Part shown: one piece after another, positions 1 through 9,719 of the stretch
Layout of the letters: every line of letters begins with the position of its first letter
Numbering within the stretch: position 1 is the stretch's first letter
DNA from: Sorangium cellulosum
GTDB lineage: Bacteria; Myxococcota_A; Polyangia; Polyangiales; Polyangiaceae
Assembly: GCF_002950945.1 (NCBI RefSeq)
Contig: NZ_CP012673.1
Location: 9,996,501 to 10,060,500, forward strand
Direction of reading: 5' to 3'
Length of the DNA: 64,000 nt
The notes under the pieces: model-generated
Databases searched by the model: none
What the model saw: only the letters and a program-made list of their open reading frames with translations
What the model was told of the DNA's origin: nothing
Made by a program: the position numbers and the translations under genes

Positions 1-50
1 AGGTCTACCTGGCCTTCCTCCGGGACAACGCCGCGCGCTTCGGGCTCTGA
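1..50 (+). CDS. C-terminal fragment of an unidentified protein
   Basis: The window opens inside a reading frame that ends at a TGA (48-50). The visible tail reads VYLAFLRDNAARFGL. It looks like ordinary coding sequence with GC-rich third positions, but it is too short to assign a family. It converges on the next gene, whose stop lies only 15 bases away. Confidence 0.5.
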   Translation, partial: VYLAFLRDNAARFGL

Positions 51-65
51 GGGGACGGCCGCCGC

Positions 66-800
66 TCAGGAGAGCGGCGCGCTGCAGGTGGTGCAGCGGG
101 GGGGGACGCCGTCCTTGTGGTAGAGCTCGCCGCAGCGGCCGCAGAGGCGGGCGTCGGCCTCGAAGGCGATCAGCTTGTCGGTGGCCTTGCAGCGCAGGCC
201 GGCCACCTGGGGCGGCTCGAGCGGGCGCTGCTCGCCGGCGGCATCGTCGGGGGGCGGCAGCGCGCCCTCCTTGATGTCGGTCGCACGCGCGGGGATGCGC
301 CGCCGCACCTCGGCCAGGACACGCGACGCCGCGGGGAGGTGCGTCCGCAGCGGGATGGCGATGGCGGTCCCGCTGCCCTGCACGGTGAGCGTGTCGTCCG
401 AGAGCAGCAGGCCCGTGACCTCGTGCCAGCCGATGCGCTCGATCTCGGTCGGTCCGTTCTCGAGACCGACGCCGGCGTCGCCGACCCGGATGGGCTTCAG
501 CGACCACTGGCCGAAGAGGCCCGCCGCGCCGCCGAGGAGCACCGCGCCGACGAACAGGTACGGAGCCACCGGGTGCGGCCCCGCCTCCTCGGCGCGGAAC
601 CACTGGCCGTAGACGGCAGCGCCGGCGAGCAGCGCCGCGACGGACATGCCGAGCAGGGTGAGGCCGAGCGAGAGCGACGCCTTCGGCTCGAACCGCCGCT
701 CACTCCGCGGATCGGTCCGCTGCCGCAGGAGGAGCTCGCCCCCCTGCCCCGTGGACCCCGAGCCCTTGCGCTTGCGCTTCACCGTTCTGTCGGCTGCCAT
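66..800 (-). CDS. Two-helix membrane protein with C-terminal zinc ribbon
   Basis: A 244-residue protein when started at the ATG at 800 (MAADRTVKRK). A longer frame extends upstream, but its extra residues are low-complexity. A basic N-terminus is followed by two hydrophobic segments (about residues 43-65 and 80-97), a soluble region resembling a membrane-anchored PH-like fold (about 100-180), and a C-terminal zinc-ribbon signature with C220-x2-C223 and C236-x2-C239. The cysteine spacing supports zinc binding. I recognise no named family and assign no function. It starts 139 bases from the divergent gene at 940. Confidence 0.7.
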   Translation of the reverse strand: MAADRTVKRKRKGSGSTGQGGELLLRQRTDPRSERRFEPKASLSLGLTLLGMSVAALLAGAAVYGQWFRAEEAGPHPVAPYLFVGAVLLGGAAGLFGQWSLKPIRVGDAGVGLENGPTEIERIGWHEVTGLLLSDDTLTVQGSGTAIAIPLRTHLPAASRVLAEVRRRIPARATDIKEGALPPPDDAAGEQRPLEPPQVAGLRCKATDKLIAFEADARLCGRCGELYHKDGVPPRCTTCSAPLS

Positions 801-939
801 TGGCGGCTTCCTATCGGAGGAGACGCCAGGACGCAAAGGGGCTCGGCGCGAGCAGCCACCCGGACCCACGCAGGACGGCACGCCTGGAGGGCGACACAGG
901 GGAGGCACACGACGGGGCGCAGGGCTGGGACGGAACGGT

Positions 940-2436
940 ATGCTGGCAGCGATGACCTCGATGTCCGGCGCGGCGACCTACGCCCTGCCCGCGCTCGCCA
1001 TCGGGCTCGCGGCGATCGTGATCCTGGGGCCGGGCTCGCGTCGTATGGCCACCGGCGTGCGGATCTGGGGGGCCCCGGTGGCCGGCGGCGAGGCGCTGGC
1101 GCTGCGCATCGAAGGGGTGCGCCGGCTCTACGGGGCGAGTGATCCGGCGGAGATCCAGGGAATCGAGGTGAACGCGACCGCCGCGGGCGCGCCGCTCGAG
1201 CGATGGACCGGGGCGACCGGCAGCGACGGCATCGGCGAGGCGCTGCTGCGCGCGCCCGCCGGGCTGAAGGAGCCGGTCGTGGTGCAGGTCGCGACCGGCG
1301 CGGGCGAGGTCCTGGTGGAGGGCCAGGTGCCGCTGCTCCCGCCGCCGCCGGCGACGGAGCCGAGCGCGCTCCCTGGGGCGACACGCGGGGAGCTCCGCCT
1401 GCGGGTCACTACCGCGCGGGGGGCGCTCGCGGCGCCGTTCCCCGAGGTGGTGCACGTCGTGGTCGAGACCGAAGGCGGGGCGCCGGGGGCGGGGGCCCGC
1501 GTCGAGGCGCGCGCCGCCGGGGCGGAGCTCGAGGGGCAGGGCAGCGGCCCGGTGGAGCGCCTGGCCGGCGCGAACGGCGCGGTGGAGCTCGCGCTGAAGC
1601 CGCTGTCGCACGCGGTCGAGCTCACGCTGCGCGCGACGCAGCCCGCAGGCACACCTGCCGGACCCACGGGCGCGGCTTTCGCGAGGGCGCCGGGCGTGAC
1701 CGGCGTGACCGGCGTGACGGGCGCGACCGGCGCGACCGGCGCGACGGGCGCGACCGGCGCGACCGGAACCTGGGACGGGAGGCTGCCCGTGATCCCGGGA
1801 GCGATCTGGCTCGACCCGGACGGGCTCGCAGGCGAGCGGCCGGCGCTCCGGCTCGTCTCGCCCGCGCCGAAGCCGCGGGCGTACGTCTCGATCGGCGGCG
1901 CACACGGCCGGCTCCTCGGGGCGATCGTGCCGCTCGCGCCCGACGGCGCGGGCTTCTTCTCGGGAACGCTGGCGCTCCCGGCAGGGCTCGGCGGGGCGGC
2001 CTGGGCCGTGGTCGCGGGGGATCCCTACGAGCAAGGCGCAGGCACGGTGGCCTGGCCGCTCTCGCGGGCGGGCTCGACCTCGCCGCAGCACGTGCAGCTG
2101 CTCGCGGACGGCATGCCGGCGGCCGAGGCGCGCGAGCAGGCCCGCGCGGCCGGGGCGCGGCGCGCGGGGCTGCTGGTGCTCGGCGCGGGCGCGGTGACGC
2201 AGATGCTGCTGCTCGCGCTGCGATCCCGGAGCGCGCGGCGGCGCCTGGAGGAACACCTCGCCGCCGCCGCAGGGGGCGAGAGCGAGGACGGAACCTCGGG
2301 GGCGCCGCTGTCCCGCGAGGATCGCGGCCGGTTGATCGCCGCGGCGCGCGCGGAGCCGCTGCTGTCGGTGCTCGCGCTCGCGGCGCTCGTGGGGCTCTCC
2401 TTCGCGGCGGTGGCGGCGCTCGCGACGTTCCGGTGA
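940..2436 (+). CDS. Membrane protein with Gly-x-Thr triplet tract
   Basis: About 498 residues from the ATG at 940; in-frame ATGs at 952 and 961 are alternatives. An N-terminal hydrophobic anchor (about residues 7-27) precedes beta-rich, Ala/Gly-rich domains that may be Ig-like or carboxypeptidase-regulatory-like. Residues 252-275 are eight consecutive G-V-T or G-A-T triplets encoded by a 9-bp tandem repeat. The C-terminus has a hydrophobic stretch, a charged Arg/Glu-rich cytoplasmic-looking loop and a last transmembrane helix. This suggests an exported domain held between membrane anchors. Function unknown. The next gene, a kinase, follows in the same direction after about 100 bases. Confidence 0.72.
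   Translation: MLAAMTSMSGAATYALPALAIGLAAIVILGPGSRRMATGVRIWGAPVAGGEALALRIEGVRRLYGASDPAEIQGIEVNATAAGAPLERWTGATGSDGIGEALLRAPAGLKEPVVVQVATGAGEVLVEGQVPLLPPPPATEPSALPGATRGELRLRVTTARGALAAPFPEVVHVVVETEGGAPGAGARVEARAAGAELEGQGSGPVERLAGANGAVELALKPLSHAVELTLRATQPAGTPAGPTGAAFARAPGVTGVTGVTGATGATGATGATGATGTWDGRLPVIPGAIWLDPDGLAGERPALRLVSPAPKPRAYVSIGGAHGRLLGAIVPLAPDGAGFFSGTLALPAGLGGAAWAVVAGDPYEQGAGTVAWPLSRAGSTSPQHVQLLADGMPAAEAREQARAAGARRAGLLVLGAGAVTQMLLLALRSRSARRRLEEHLAAAAGGESEDGTSGAPLSREDRGRLIAAARAEPLLSVLALAALVGLSFAAVAALATFR
1693..1764 (+). repeat. 9-bp tandem repeat, 8 units, in frame
   Basis: Eight head-to-tail copies of ggcgYgacS encode Gly-Val/Ala-Thr triplets inside the membrane protein at 940. The unit is a multiple of three, so slippage changes protein length without a frameshift. 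Confidence 0.9.
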
Positions 2437-2538
2437 CACGCGGCGCGGCGGCGCGGCGGAGATTTCATCCGCGGCGCGCCCCGAGCCGCTAGACTGGACC
2501 GGCGGGACGGGACGGGGCGAGAGGACGACGAGCAGGGC

Positions 2539-3747
2539 ATGTCGGAGCAGCAGCGGTACAGGGTCATCAAGCGCCTGGCCTCGGGGGGCATGGCGGAGGT
2601 CTTCGTCGCCGAGAGCGCGGGGATCGAGGGGTTCAAGAAGCAGGTCGCGATCAAGCGCGTCTTGCCGCAGCTCAGCAAGAAGGAGCAGTTCATCGCGATG
2701 TTCCTCGACGAGGCGCGCCTCTCGGCGCACCTCTCGCACTCGAACGTCGTGTCCGTGTTCGACATCGGCGTCGGCGACGGGACCTACTTCATCGTGATGG
2801 AGTACGTCGACGGCGCCGACCTCAGGGCCCTGCTCGAGCACCAGAAGAAGGTGGGCCGGCCGATGAGCGTCGAGGTCGCCGCGTTCATGGCCGCGAAGAT
2901 GTGCCAGGGCCTCGCCTACGCGCACGATCTCGCGACCGCGGACGGCAAGCCGCTCCAGATCGTCCACCGGGACATCACCCCCGCGAACGTGCTGATCACC
3001 CGCTACGGCGAGGTGAAGATCGTGGACTTCGGGCTCGCGAAGGCGTCGAGCCAGCTCGCCGAGAGCGACGCGGGCATCATCAAGGGGAAGTTCGGGTACC
3101 TGGCGCCGGAGACGGTGCTCGAGCAGGGCGTCGACCAGCGGGTCGACATCTTCGCGCTCGGGATCATCCTGTGGGAGATGCTCGCCGGGCGCCGGCTCTT
3201 CCTCGGCGACTCGGACTACATCACGGTGCGGCTGGTGCGCGACGCGGTGATCCCCTCGCTCCAGCAGGTCAACAGCGAGGTGCCGCGCGAGCTGGAGCAG
3301 ATCATCCGCCGCGCGCTCGCCCGCGACCCGGCCGCCCGCTACCGCACGGCGCGCGAGCTCGGGCGCGACCTCACCCGCTTCCTCTACCGCTTCGGCCGCC
3401 CGGTGAGCGAGGACGACGTCGCCGCGCTGGTCGAGCGCGCCAAGGGCGGGCCGGCGCGCGCGGTCGACGGGACGCAGAAGATCGCCGAGCTCATCGACAT
3501 GATGCTGCTCGAGTTCAAGTCGCTCACGAAGGAGCCGACCTCGAGCGGCGGCAGCGGCCTCAGCTTGCTGCCGAGCATCGACTCGGCCACCAGCCTGCTG
3601 CACGGGCCCGACGAGGACGGCTCCCGCCCGCGGAGCGAGGCGCCCCTCGGCGGGCTCGCCGACGAGCTGGAAGGGCCGGATTCGATGCACCAGGACGAGT
3701 CGTCCTCCTCGGTGGCGGCCTGGTTCCGGGGCTTGATCCCGCGCTGA
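2539..3747 (+). CDS. Hanks-type serine/threonine protein kinase
   Basis: A 402-residue kinase with the catalytic domain at about residues 7-280: a glycine loop (LASGGMAEVF), the VAIK lysine, the catalytic loop HRDITPAN (residues 143-150), DFGLAK and an APE motif in GKFGYLAPE. The usual catalytic-loop lysine (HRDxKxxN) is threonine here (T147), a variation I know from other myxobacterial kinases. The tail of about 120 residues is Ser/Gly- and acidic-rich with no transmembrane helix, so the protein should be cytosolic. Substrates cannot be read from the sequence. Confidence 0.93.
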   Translation: MSEQQRYRVIKRLASGGMAEVFVAESAGIEGFKKQVAIKRVLPQLSKKEQFIAMFLDEARLSAHLSHSNVVSVFDIGVGDGTYFIVMEYVDGADLRALLEHQKKVGRPMSVEVAAFMAAKMCQGLAYAHDLATADGKPLQIVHRDITPANVLITRYGEVKIVDFGLAKASSQLAESDAGIIKGKFGYLAPETVLEQGVDQRVDIFALGIILWEMLAGRRLFLGDSDYITVRLVRDAVIPSLQQVNSEVPRELEQIIRRALARDPAARYRTARELGRDLTRFLYRFGRPVSEDDVAALVERAKGGPARAVDGTQKIAELIDMMLLEFKSLTKEPTSSGGSGLSLLPSIDSATSLLHGPDEDGSRPRSEAPLGGLADELEGPDSMHQDESSSSVAAWFRGLIPR

Positions 3748-3854
3748 TCCCGCGCGACAGGGAGAGGGCGGGCGCGCCGCGGCGCGCCATCGCCACCATC
3801 ACCCGCCAGCGGCCGAGGGGCGCCGCCTCCGGCCCACAGGAAAGGCAAAAGAAG

Positions 3855-4322
3855 ATGAGCATCGAGATTGGAAAGCCGTTCCCGCGCTTCGCCCTGCCGA
3901 ACCAGGACGGCAAGACCGTGAACCTCGAGGACTTCGCGGGCAAATGGCTCGTCGTCTATGTCTATCCGAAGGACGACACGCCGGGTTGCACCGTCCAGGG
4001 CAAGTCGTTCACCGCCTCCAAGGAGGAGTTCGACAAGGCCAACATCGCCGTGGTCGGCGTCAGCGAGGATGACGTCGCGTCGCACAAGAGCTTCTGCAAC
4101 AAGTTCTCGTTCACGATCGACCTGCTCGCCGACACGAAGCACGAGCTCCTCAAGGCCGCGGGCGTGGGGCAGAGCGATTACAAGGGCACCCTGTACTGGG
4201 ACCGGACGACGTTCGTCATCGATCCGCAGGGCGTGCTGCGGAAGACGTACCTGAAGGTGAAGCCGGACGGGCACGAGCGGGCGCTGCTCCAGGACATCGC
4301 GGAGCTCAAGGCGCAGGCCTGA
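3855..4322 (+). CDS. bcp: Thioredoxin-dependent peroxiredoxin, BCP/PrxQ family
   Basis: A 155-residue peroxiredoxin that reduces hydroperoxides. The peroxidatic cysteine is C45 in DTPGCTVQ. The common PrxQ resolving cysteine five residues later is Lys here; instead C81 (SHKSFCNKF) lies 36 residues downstream, the spacing of the PrxQ subclass whose resolving cysteine is in helix alpha-3. The protein should therefore still be a two-Cys enzyme recycled by thioredoxin. The ATG at 3855 follows an A/G-rich stretch. A strong GC hairpin follows the stop. Confidence 0.93.
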   Translation: MSIEIGKPFPRFALPNQDGKTVNLEDFAGKWLVVYVYPKDDTPGCTVQGKSFTASKEEFDKANIAVVGVSEDDVASHKSFCNKFSFTIDLLADTKHELLKAAGVGQSDYKGTLYWDRTTFVIDPQGVLRKTYLKVKPDGHERALLQDIAELKAQA

Positions 4323-4330
4323 GCCGACCG

Positions 4331-4350
4331 GGCCCCGCCGGGGCGGGGCC
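4331..4350 (+). terminator. GC-rich hairpin after the peroxiredoxin gene
   Basis: Arms ggccccgcc (4331-4339) and ggcggggcc (4342-4350) are perfectly complementary and lie 8 bases past the bcp stop. There is no T-tract, as is common in very GC-rich genomes, so its role as a terminator is inferred. Confidence 0.5.
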
Positions 4351-4595
4351 GCCGTCTGGCCCGATCGCCGCGCGCGCCGCGCGCCCGAGGAGGTCTCTCG
4401 CGGGGCGCGAGCGCGCGGGCACGTGATGGCCTGCGCGGCGTGACCGACGTGACCGACGCTCGGGGATGCGTAAAGAACGCACAGAGAGCGCATAAAGAAC
4501 AACCAAGAACAAAGGACGGGGACCAGGACGGCCTGGCCGCGCGAAGAGTGCTCTCGCTGGATTTGGGGGAATCGTGCCCCTATCCTGCCGCCTTT

Positions 4596-5135
4596 GTGGT
4601 CGCTCGCCCTCCCTTGACGGGTTCCGTCGCGCCGCTCGCGGCGCTGGTCGCGTTCGTGACAGCAGCGCTCGTGGCCGTGTTCGCGGCCGGCGCCTGCGAC
4701 GGCCAGGGGGGTGGTGGCTCGGGCGGCGCGGGCACGGGGGGCGCCGCCCCATGCCCGACGGGCCTGGAAGCGATGTTCACCGTCACCGTGCGCGCCCCGG
4801 GCGGCCCGGTCCCGCCGGACACCACCGTTCATGTGGCGTGGAGCGCCGCGGAGGAGCCCACGTTCGTGCTGAACGACCCGAGCACGTGGAAGACGATCGA
4901 GGAGGCCAACCTGGTGTGCGCCGTCGATCGCGAGAGGCCCCCTCCCGAGGCGCTCTCGGAGCTGGTCTGCGCGTTGTGGACAGCCGGGGTGACGCGGCTG
5001 GAGATCTCGGGGACAGGGTACGAGGACTTCGAGCAGACCCTCACGCCCGTCATGAGCGAGGAGTGCGAGGGGTTCCTTCCCCAGAAGGTGGATATCGAGC
5101 TCGTTCCGGCGGTCGACGGCGGAGTCGCCGAGTAG
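4596..5135 (+). CDS. Putative lipoprotein
   Basis: A short exported protein with a hydrophobic segment (ALVAFVTAALVAVFAAGAC) ending in a lipobox-like cysteine, then a Gly/Ser/Ala linker typical of myxobacterial lipoproteins, then a beta-rich domain of about 130 residues with four cysteines. The start is uncertain: GTG 4596 and TTG 4614 both place the signal sequence near the N-terminus, whereas a frame starting at GTG 4440 would leave it buried. No family recognised. Probably anchored to the cell envelope. Confidence 0.6.
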   Translation: MVARPPLTGSVAPLAALVAFVTAALVAVFAAGACDGQGGGGSGGAGTGGAAPCPTGLEAMFTVTVRAPGGPVPPDTTVHVAWSAAEEPTFVLNDPSTWKTIEEANLVCAVDRERPPPEALSELVCALWTAGVTRLEISGTGYEDFEQTLTPVMSEECEGFLPQKVDIELVPAVDGGVAE

Positions 5136-5366
5136 CGACCGGCGACCTGGGTGCACTCCTGTGGATCGGTATCGATTCACGTCCACCGGCCCTTGTTCCA
5201 GCACGCCCGTGAACGTGGGTTGTCATCACGGTTCCTCCACGCCGCGCCGAGCTGCGGTGCTCGCGGCGCGCAACCTGGCACCGGCCGCTGCCCACCGGCA
5301 CACCCGAGCCCTCCGCACGTGCGAGCTCGGCTGGCCGGCCCCTCCCCTCCCCGTTAACCTGACCTC

Positions 5367-6182
<816 letters not shown>

Positions 6183-6261
6183 CCGCATCCCCTCCGGCCC
6201 CCTCCACGCGGTATCCTTCGCGCCCGCCGCCCCCATCGACCTCAAGCAGGACCGGTGATCC

Positions 6262-7083
6262 ATGCCGACGAACACCCCTGATGACCAGCTCGATCCGCTC
6301 TTTCGTGCGCTCGACGCGAGCTCTCGCTCGGCCGGCGTCTTCTTCCCCAGGCGCGACAGGACGACCCCGCCCGCAGGCGCGACGGACCACGAGATCCCGG
6401 TCGAGCCCGGGGTCGCGCTCGGCGCGCGCTGGCACCTCGCCGACCCGCGGCAGCCGACCGTGCTCGCCTTCCACGGCAACGGCGAGACCGTCTCCGATTA
6501 TGACGACATCGCCGAGGCGTGGCGCGAGATCGGCCTCAACCTCTTCATGGTCGATTACCGCGGTTATGGCTGGAGCAGCGGCCGGCCGACGCTGCGCTCG
6601 CTGTACGAGGATCCCGCGAAGGTCTCCGCCTTCTTCCTGCGGGAGCTCGCCGAGAAGAGCCGCGCGGCGGGCCTCGACCGGCCGCCGAAGCCGCTGCTCT
6701 TCGGCCGCTCGCTCGGCAGCTCGCCCGCCTCGCGCATCGCCGCGCAGCGCGGCGACGACTACCACGCGCTTGTCCTCGAGAGCGGCTTCGGCGACGTGCG
6801 GCAACTCCTCGCCCTCTTCGACATCCCGCTCGGTGATCTGCAGGACGAGGCGCACCGCCATTTCTCGAACCCCGAGCTCCTGAAGCACGTCCAGATCCCG
6901 GTCCTCGTCCTGCACGGCGCGCTCGACAGGCTGCTCCCGCCGGATCACGCCCGCGCGAACCACGCCGCCGTCCCGCACGACAGGAAAGCCCTGCGCCTCA
7001 TCGACGGCGCCGGCCACAACGACATCCTCGGCTTCGCGCAGGCCTATTTCGGGGCGATCCGGGCCTTCCTGCAGAAGCACTGA
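6262..7083 (+). CDS. Alpha/beta hydrolase (YqiA/BEM46-like)
   Basis: A 273-residue hydrolase with an oxyanion-side motif FHGNGE, the nucleophile elbow GRSLGS with S150, an acidic residue in LHGALDRLLP and a catalytic-type histidine in GAGHND near the C-terminus. The layout matches serine esterases of the BEM46/ABHD13 type, which lack a lid. No signal peptide. Substrate unknown. Its stop is separated by a GC hairpin from the convergent phosphodiesterase gene. Confidence 0.9.
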   Translation: MPTNTPDDQLDPLFRALDASSRSAGVFFPRRDRTTPPAGATDHEIPVEPGVALGARWHLADPRQPTVLAFHGNGETVSDYDDIAEAWREIGLNLFMVDYRGYGWSSGRPTLRSLYEDPAKVSAFFLRELAEKSRAAGLDRPPKPLLFGRSLGSSPASRIAAQRGDDYHALVLESGFGDVRQLLALFDIPLGDLQDEAHRHFSNPELLKHVQIPVLVLHGALDRLLPPDHARANHAAVPHDRKALRLIDGAGHNDILGFAQAYFGAIRAFLQKH

Positions 7084-7085
7084 GC

Positions 7086-7111
7086 GGCCGCGGCCCCGCG
7101 GCCCCGCGGCC
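7086..7111. terminator. Hairpin between convergent genes
   Basis: ggccgcgg (7086-7093) can pair with either of two downstream ccgcggcc copies (7096-7103 or 7104-7111). It fills the 28-base gap between two convergent stops and could stop transcription from both sides. No T-tract. Confidence 0.45.
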
Positions 7112-7612
7112 TCACGGCGACCCGAACACGAGCGGCACGATCTCGGCGGTCACCGTGGCGCCCCGCACGATCACCCGGGCGACCGACAGCGGCAGCTTGA
7201 AGCGGCGAGGCCCGGCGCTCCCGGGGTTGAGGAAGAGGACGCCGCCCTCCTCCCGGATCGCCGGCCGGTGCGAGTGCCCCGCGATCACCGCCGCCACCCG
7301 CCCCGCGCCCGCGCCCCCCTCGAGCTCCTTCACGTCGTGCAGCATGAACAAGACCGCATCCGCCACCCGCACGGTCGCCCGCTCCGGCAGGCCCTCCGCC
7401 CAGCGCCCGCGATCGTTGTTGCCACGCACGGCCGTCACCGGCGCGATCTCCGACAGCACCGCGAGCACCTCGGGGCCGCCCACGTCGCCGGCGTGGAGGA
7501 TGAGCTCCGACCCCGCCAGCGCGGCGAGCGCCTCCGGACGCACCAGGCCGTGGGTGTCCGAGATGACCCCCACCCGGTGCTCCCGCTGCCCTCTCCGCGT
7601 CGTCATGCGCAC
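7112..7612 (-). CDS. YfcE/MJ0936-family phosphodiesterase
   Basis: A 166-residue small metallophosphoesterase with ISDTHG, HAGDVG, VRGNND, HDVKE (where related enzymes have HG) and GHSH motifs, followed by LNPGSAG, a hallmark of the YfcE subfamily. Known members hydrolyse phosphodiester bonds with Mn or Ni; the physiological substrate is usually unknown. It converges on the alpha/beta hydrolase and is divergent from the aldehyde dehydrogenase. Confidence 0.92.
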   Translation of the reverse strand: MRMTTRRGQREHRVGVISDTHGLVRPEALAALAGSELILHAGDVGGPEVLAVLSEIAPVTAVRGNNDRGRWAEGLPERATVRVADAVLFMLHDVKELEGGAGAGRVAAVIAGHSHRPAIREEGGVLFLNPGSAGPRRFKLPLSVARVIVRGATVTAEIVPLVFGSP

Positions 7613-7777
7613 CCCACCGGAGCCTCCACCGGCAAGTCGGACGGACTCATCCGGGTAACCGTTGCGCGAGGAGCCCAGTCTAGCTCAAGCTCGCCTGCGG
7701 GCATCGCTCGGCACGGCACGCTCTGCGCAGGCACGCACGGGGGCGCGGCCCCCCGCGCTCGAAGAGGAGGCACACTC

Positions 7778-9184
7778 GTGAACACCGCCATCGCGACGAT
7801 CAATCCGGCCACGGGAGAGACGCTGGAGACGTTCCAGCCCCTCACGTCGGCGGCGCTCGAGCAGAAGGTGGCGCGCGCGCACGCCGCGTTCCGCAGCTTC
7901 CGCCGGACCCCGATCGCCGAGCGGGCCCAGAAGCTACGCCGCGCGGCCGAGATCCTGGAGGCCGAGAAGGAGCAGCTCGGGCGCATGATGACGCTCGAGA
8001 TGGGCAAGACCATCGGCTCCGCCGTCGCGGAAGCCCAGAAATGCGCGGTCGCGTGCCGCTACTACGCCGACAACGCCGAGCGCCTGCTCGCCCCCGAGGA
8101 GGTCGCGACCGACGCCGGCAAGAGCTACGTCGCGTTCCAGCCGCTCGGCCCGGTGCTCGCCATCATGCCGTGGAACTTCCCGTTCTGGCAGGTCTTCCGC
8201 TTCGCCGCGCCGGCGCTCCTCGCGGGCAACGTCGGCCTCCTCAAGCACGCCTCGAACGTCCCCCGCAGCGCGCTCGCCATCGAGGACATCCTCCGCCGGG
8301 CCGGCTTCCCGGAGGGCGTCTTCCAGACGCTGCTCGTCGGGACCGACGCCGTGCCGCGGCTGCTCGCCGACCCCAGGATCGCGGCCGCGACGCTCACGGG
8401 CAGCGAGGGCGCGGGGCGCAGCGTCGGCGCCGAGGCCGGCAAGCACCTCAAGAAGGTGGTGCTGGAGCTCGGCGGCAGCGACCCGCTCATCGTCCTCCCG
8501 AGCGCCGACCTCAACGCGGCCGTCGGGACCGCGATCAAGGCGCGCATCATCAACAACGGCCAGTCGTGCATCGCGGCGAAGCGCTTCCTCGTGCACGAGT
8601 CGATCGCGCCGGAGTTCGAGCAGCGCTTCGTCGCCGCCATGCGCCGCCTCCGGGTCGGGGACCCGATGGATCCGTCCGTCGACGTCGGACCGCTCGCCAC
8701 GGCCCAGGTCGCCGCCGACCTCGAGGAGCAGGTGCGGGCGTCGGTGGCCGCGGGCGCGCTCCTCCTGACCGGCGGCAAGCGGCTGAAGGGGCCCGGCAAC
8801 TACTTCCCGCCGACCGTGCTCACCGACGTCCAGAGCCCCTCCCCCGCCGCCAACGACGAGCTCTTCGGGCCGGTCGCCGCGGTCTTCCGCGTCAGCGACC
8901 TCGACGAGGCCATCCGCATGGCGAACGACACCCGGTTCGGCCTCGGCGCGAGCGCCTGGACCCGCGACGCCAAGGAGCGCGACCGCCTCATCGACGAGCT
9001 CGAGGCCGGCCAGGTGTTCATCAACGGGATGGTCGTGTCCGATCCGCGGCTGCCGTTCGGCGGGGTCAAGGCATCCGGCTTCGGCCGCGAGCTCTCGTCG
9101 TACGGGCTGCGCGAGTTCGTGAACATCAAGACCGTCTGGATCGCAAAAGACGAGCGGCCGCGGGGTCTGCCCGCAACCGAATAG
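7778..9184 (+). CDS. NAD(P)-dependent succinate-semialdehyde-type aldehyde dehydrogenase
   Basis: A 468-residue aldehyde dehydrogenase that oxidises an aldehyde, probably succinate semialdehyde, to the acid. The catalytic cysteine is C264 in NNGQSCIAAKR and the general base is E230 in LELGGSDP; the MPWNFPFWQ motif is also present. The length and the lack of an extra N-terminal segment fit the short GabD/SSADH group. The GTG at 7778 is chosen because gaagaggagg (7761-7770) is an excellent ribosome binding site just upstream; a longer upstream frame is non-coding in character. Confidence 0.93.
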   Translation: MNTAIATINPATGETLETFQPLTSAALEQKVARAHAAFRSFRRTPIAERAQKLRRAAEILEAEKEQLGRMMTLEMGKTIGSAVAEAQKCAVACRYYADNAERLLAPEEVATDAGKSYVAFQPLGPVLAIMPWNFPFWQVFRFAAPALLAGNVGLLKHASNVPRSALAIEDILRRAGFPEGVFQTLLVGTDAVPRLLADPRIAAATLTGSEGAGRSVGAEAGKHLKKVVLELGGSDPLIVLPSADLNAAVGTAIKARIINNGQSCIAAKRFLVHESIAPEFEQRFVAAMRRLRVGDPMDPSVDVGPLATAQVAADLEEQVRASVAAGALLLTGGKRLKGPGNYFPPTVLTDVQSPSPAANDELFGPVAAVFRVSDLDEAIRMANDTRFGLGASAWTRDAKERDRLIDELEAGQVFINGMVVSDPRLPFGGVKASGFGRELSSYGLREFVNIKTVWIAKDERPRGLPATE

Positions 9185-9338
9185 GCTGCGCAGGCGAGTA
9201 GGCCGCGTGGGCGAGTAGACCGCGTTGGCCGACCAGACTGAGCAAGGACGGCGTCATGACCGAGCCGCGGGCGCCGTGACACGCACCTCCGCCAGCAGCC
9301 GGTTGCGTCCTCGTGGGCCTCGACCTACCGTCGTTGTC

Positions 9339-9710
9339 GTGTCGGACGATCCGGCCGTGGCCGCGCTGCTGAGCGAGTACCCCCCCGAGGCGCAGCAGCT
9401 CACGCAGCGCGTGCGCAAGCTGCTCCTCCGCATCATCCCCGACGTGAGCGAGTACGTGATCCCGGGCTGGCGGATCATCAGCTTCCGCATGGGGCCCGGG
9501 CACGCGCACCAGATCTGCTGGCTCGCCCCGCAGCGCATCGGCGTGAACCTCGGCTTCGAGCGCGGCGCCGACATGCCGGATCCGGACGGCCTGCTCACCG
9601 GCGGCGCCAAGCAGGCCCGGAACGTCCGCATCCGCTCGGCCAAGGACGTGGACGTGACGAAGATCGCCGCGCTGGTCGCCGCGGCGATCGAGATCCACCG
9701 GGACCGCTGA
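9339..9710 (+). CDS. DUF1801-like (YdhG) domain protein
   Basis: About 123 residues from the GTG at 9339. The protein contains a DUF1801-style helix (AALLSEYPPEAQQLTQRVRKLL) and a core typical of the YdhG/YjbR-like fold (EYVIPGWRIISFRM, QICWLAPQRIGVNLGF). Some relatives carry metal or ligand, but the function is not established. An in-frame upstream start at 9225 would add an unstructured Arg-rich stretch and is less likely. Confidence 0.75.
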   Translation: MSDDPAVAALLSEYPPEAQQLTQRVRKLLLRIIPDVSEYVIPGWRIISFRMGPGHAHQICWLAPQRIGVNLGFERGADMPDPDGLLTGGAKQARNVRIRSAKDVDVTKIAALVAAAIEIHRDR

Positions 9711-9719
9711 TCGCGCCGC

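Noticed and set aside
811..3690. Very long minus-strand open frame opposite the membrane protein and kinase
   Set aside because: It is antisense to two recognisable genes and has the Arg/Ala/His-rich composition typical of shadow frames in high-GC DNA.
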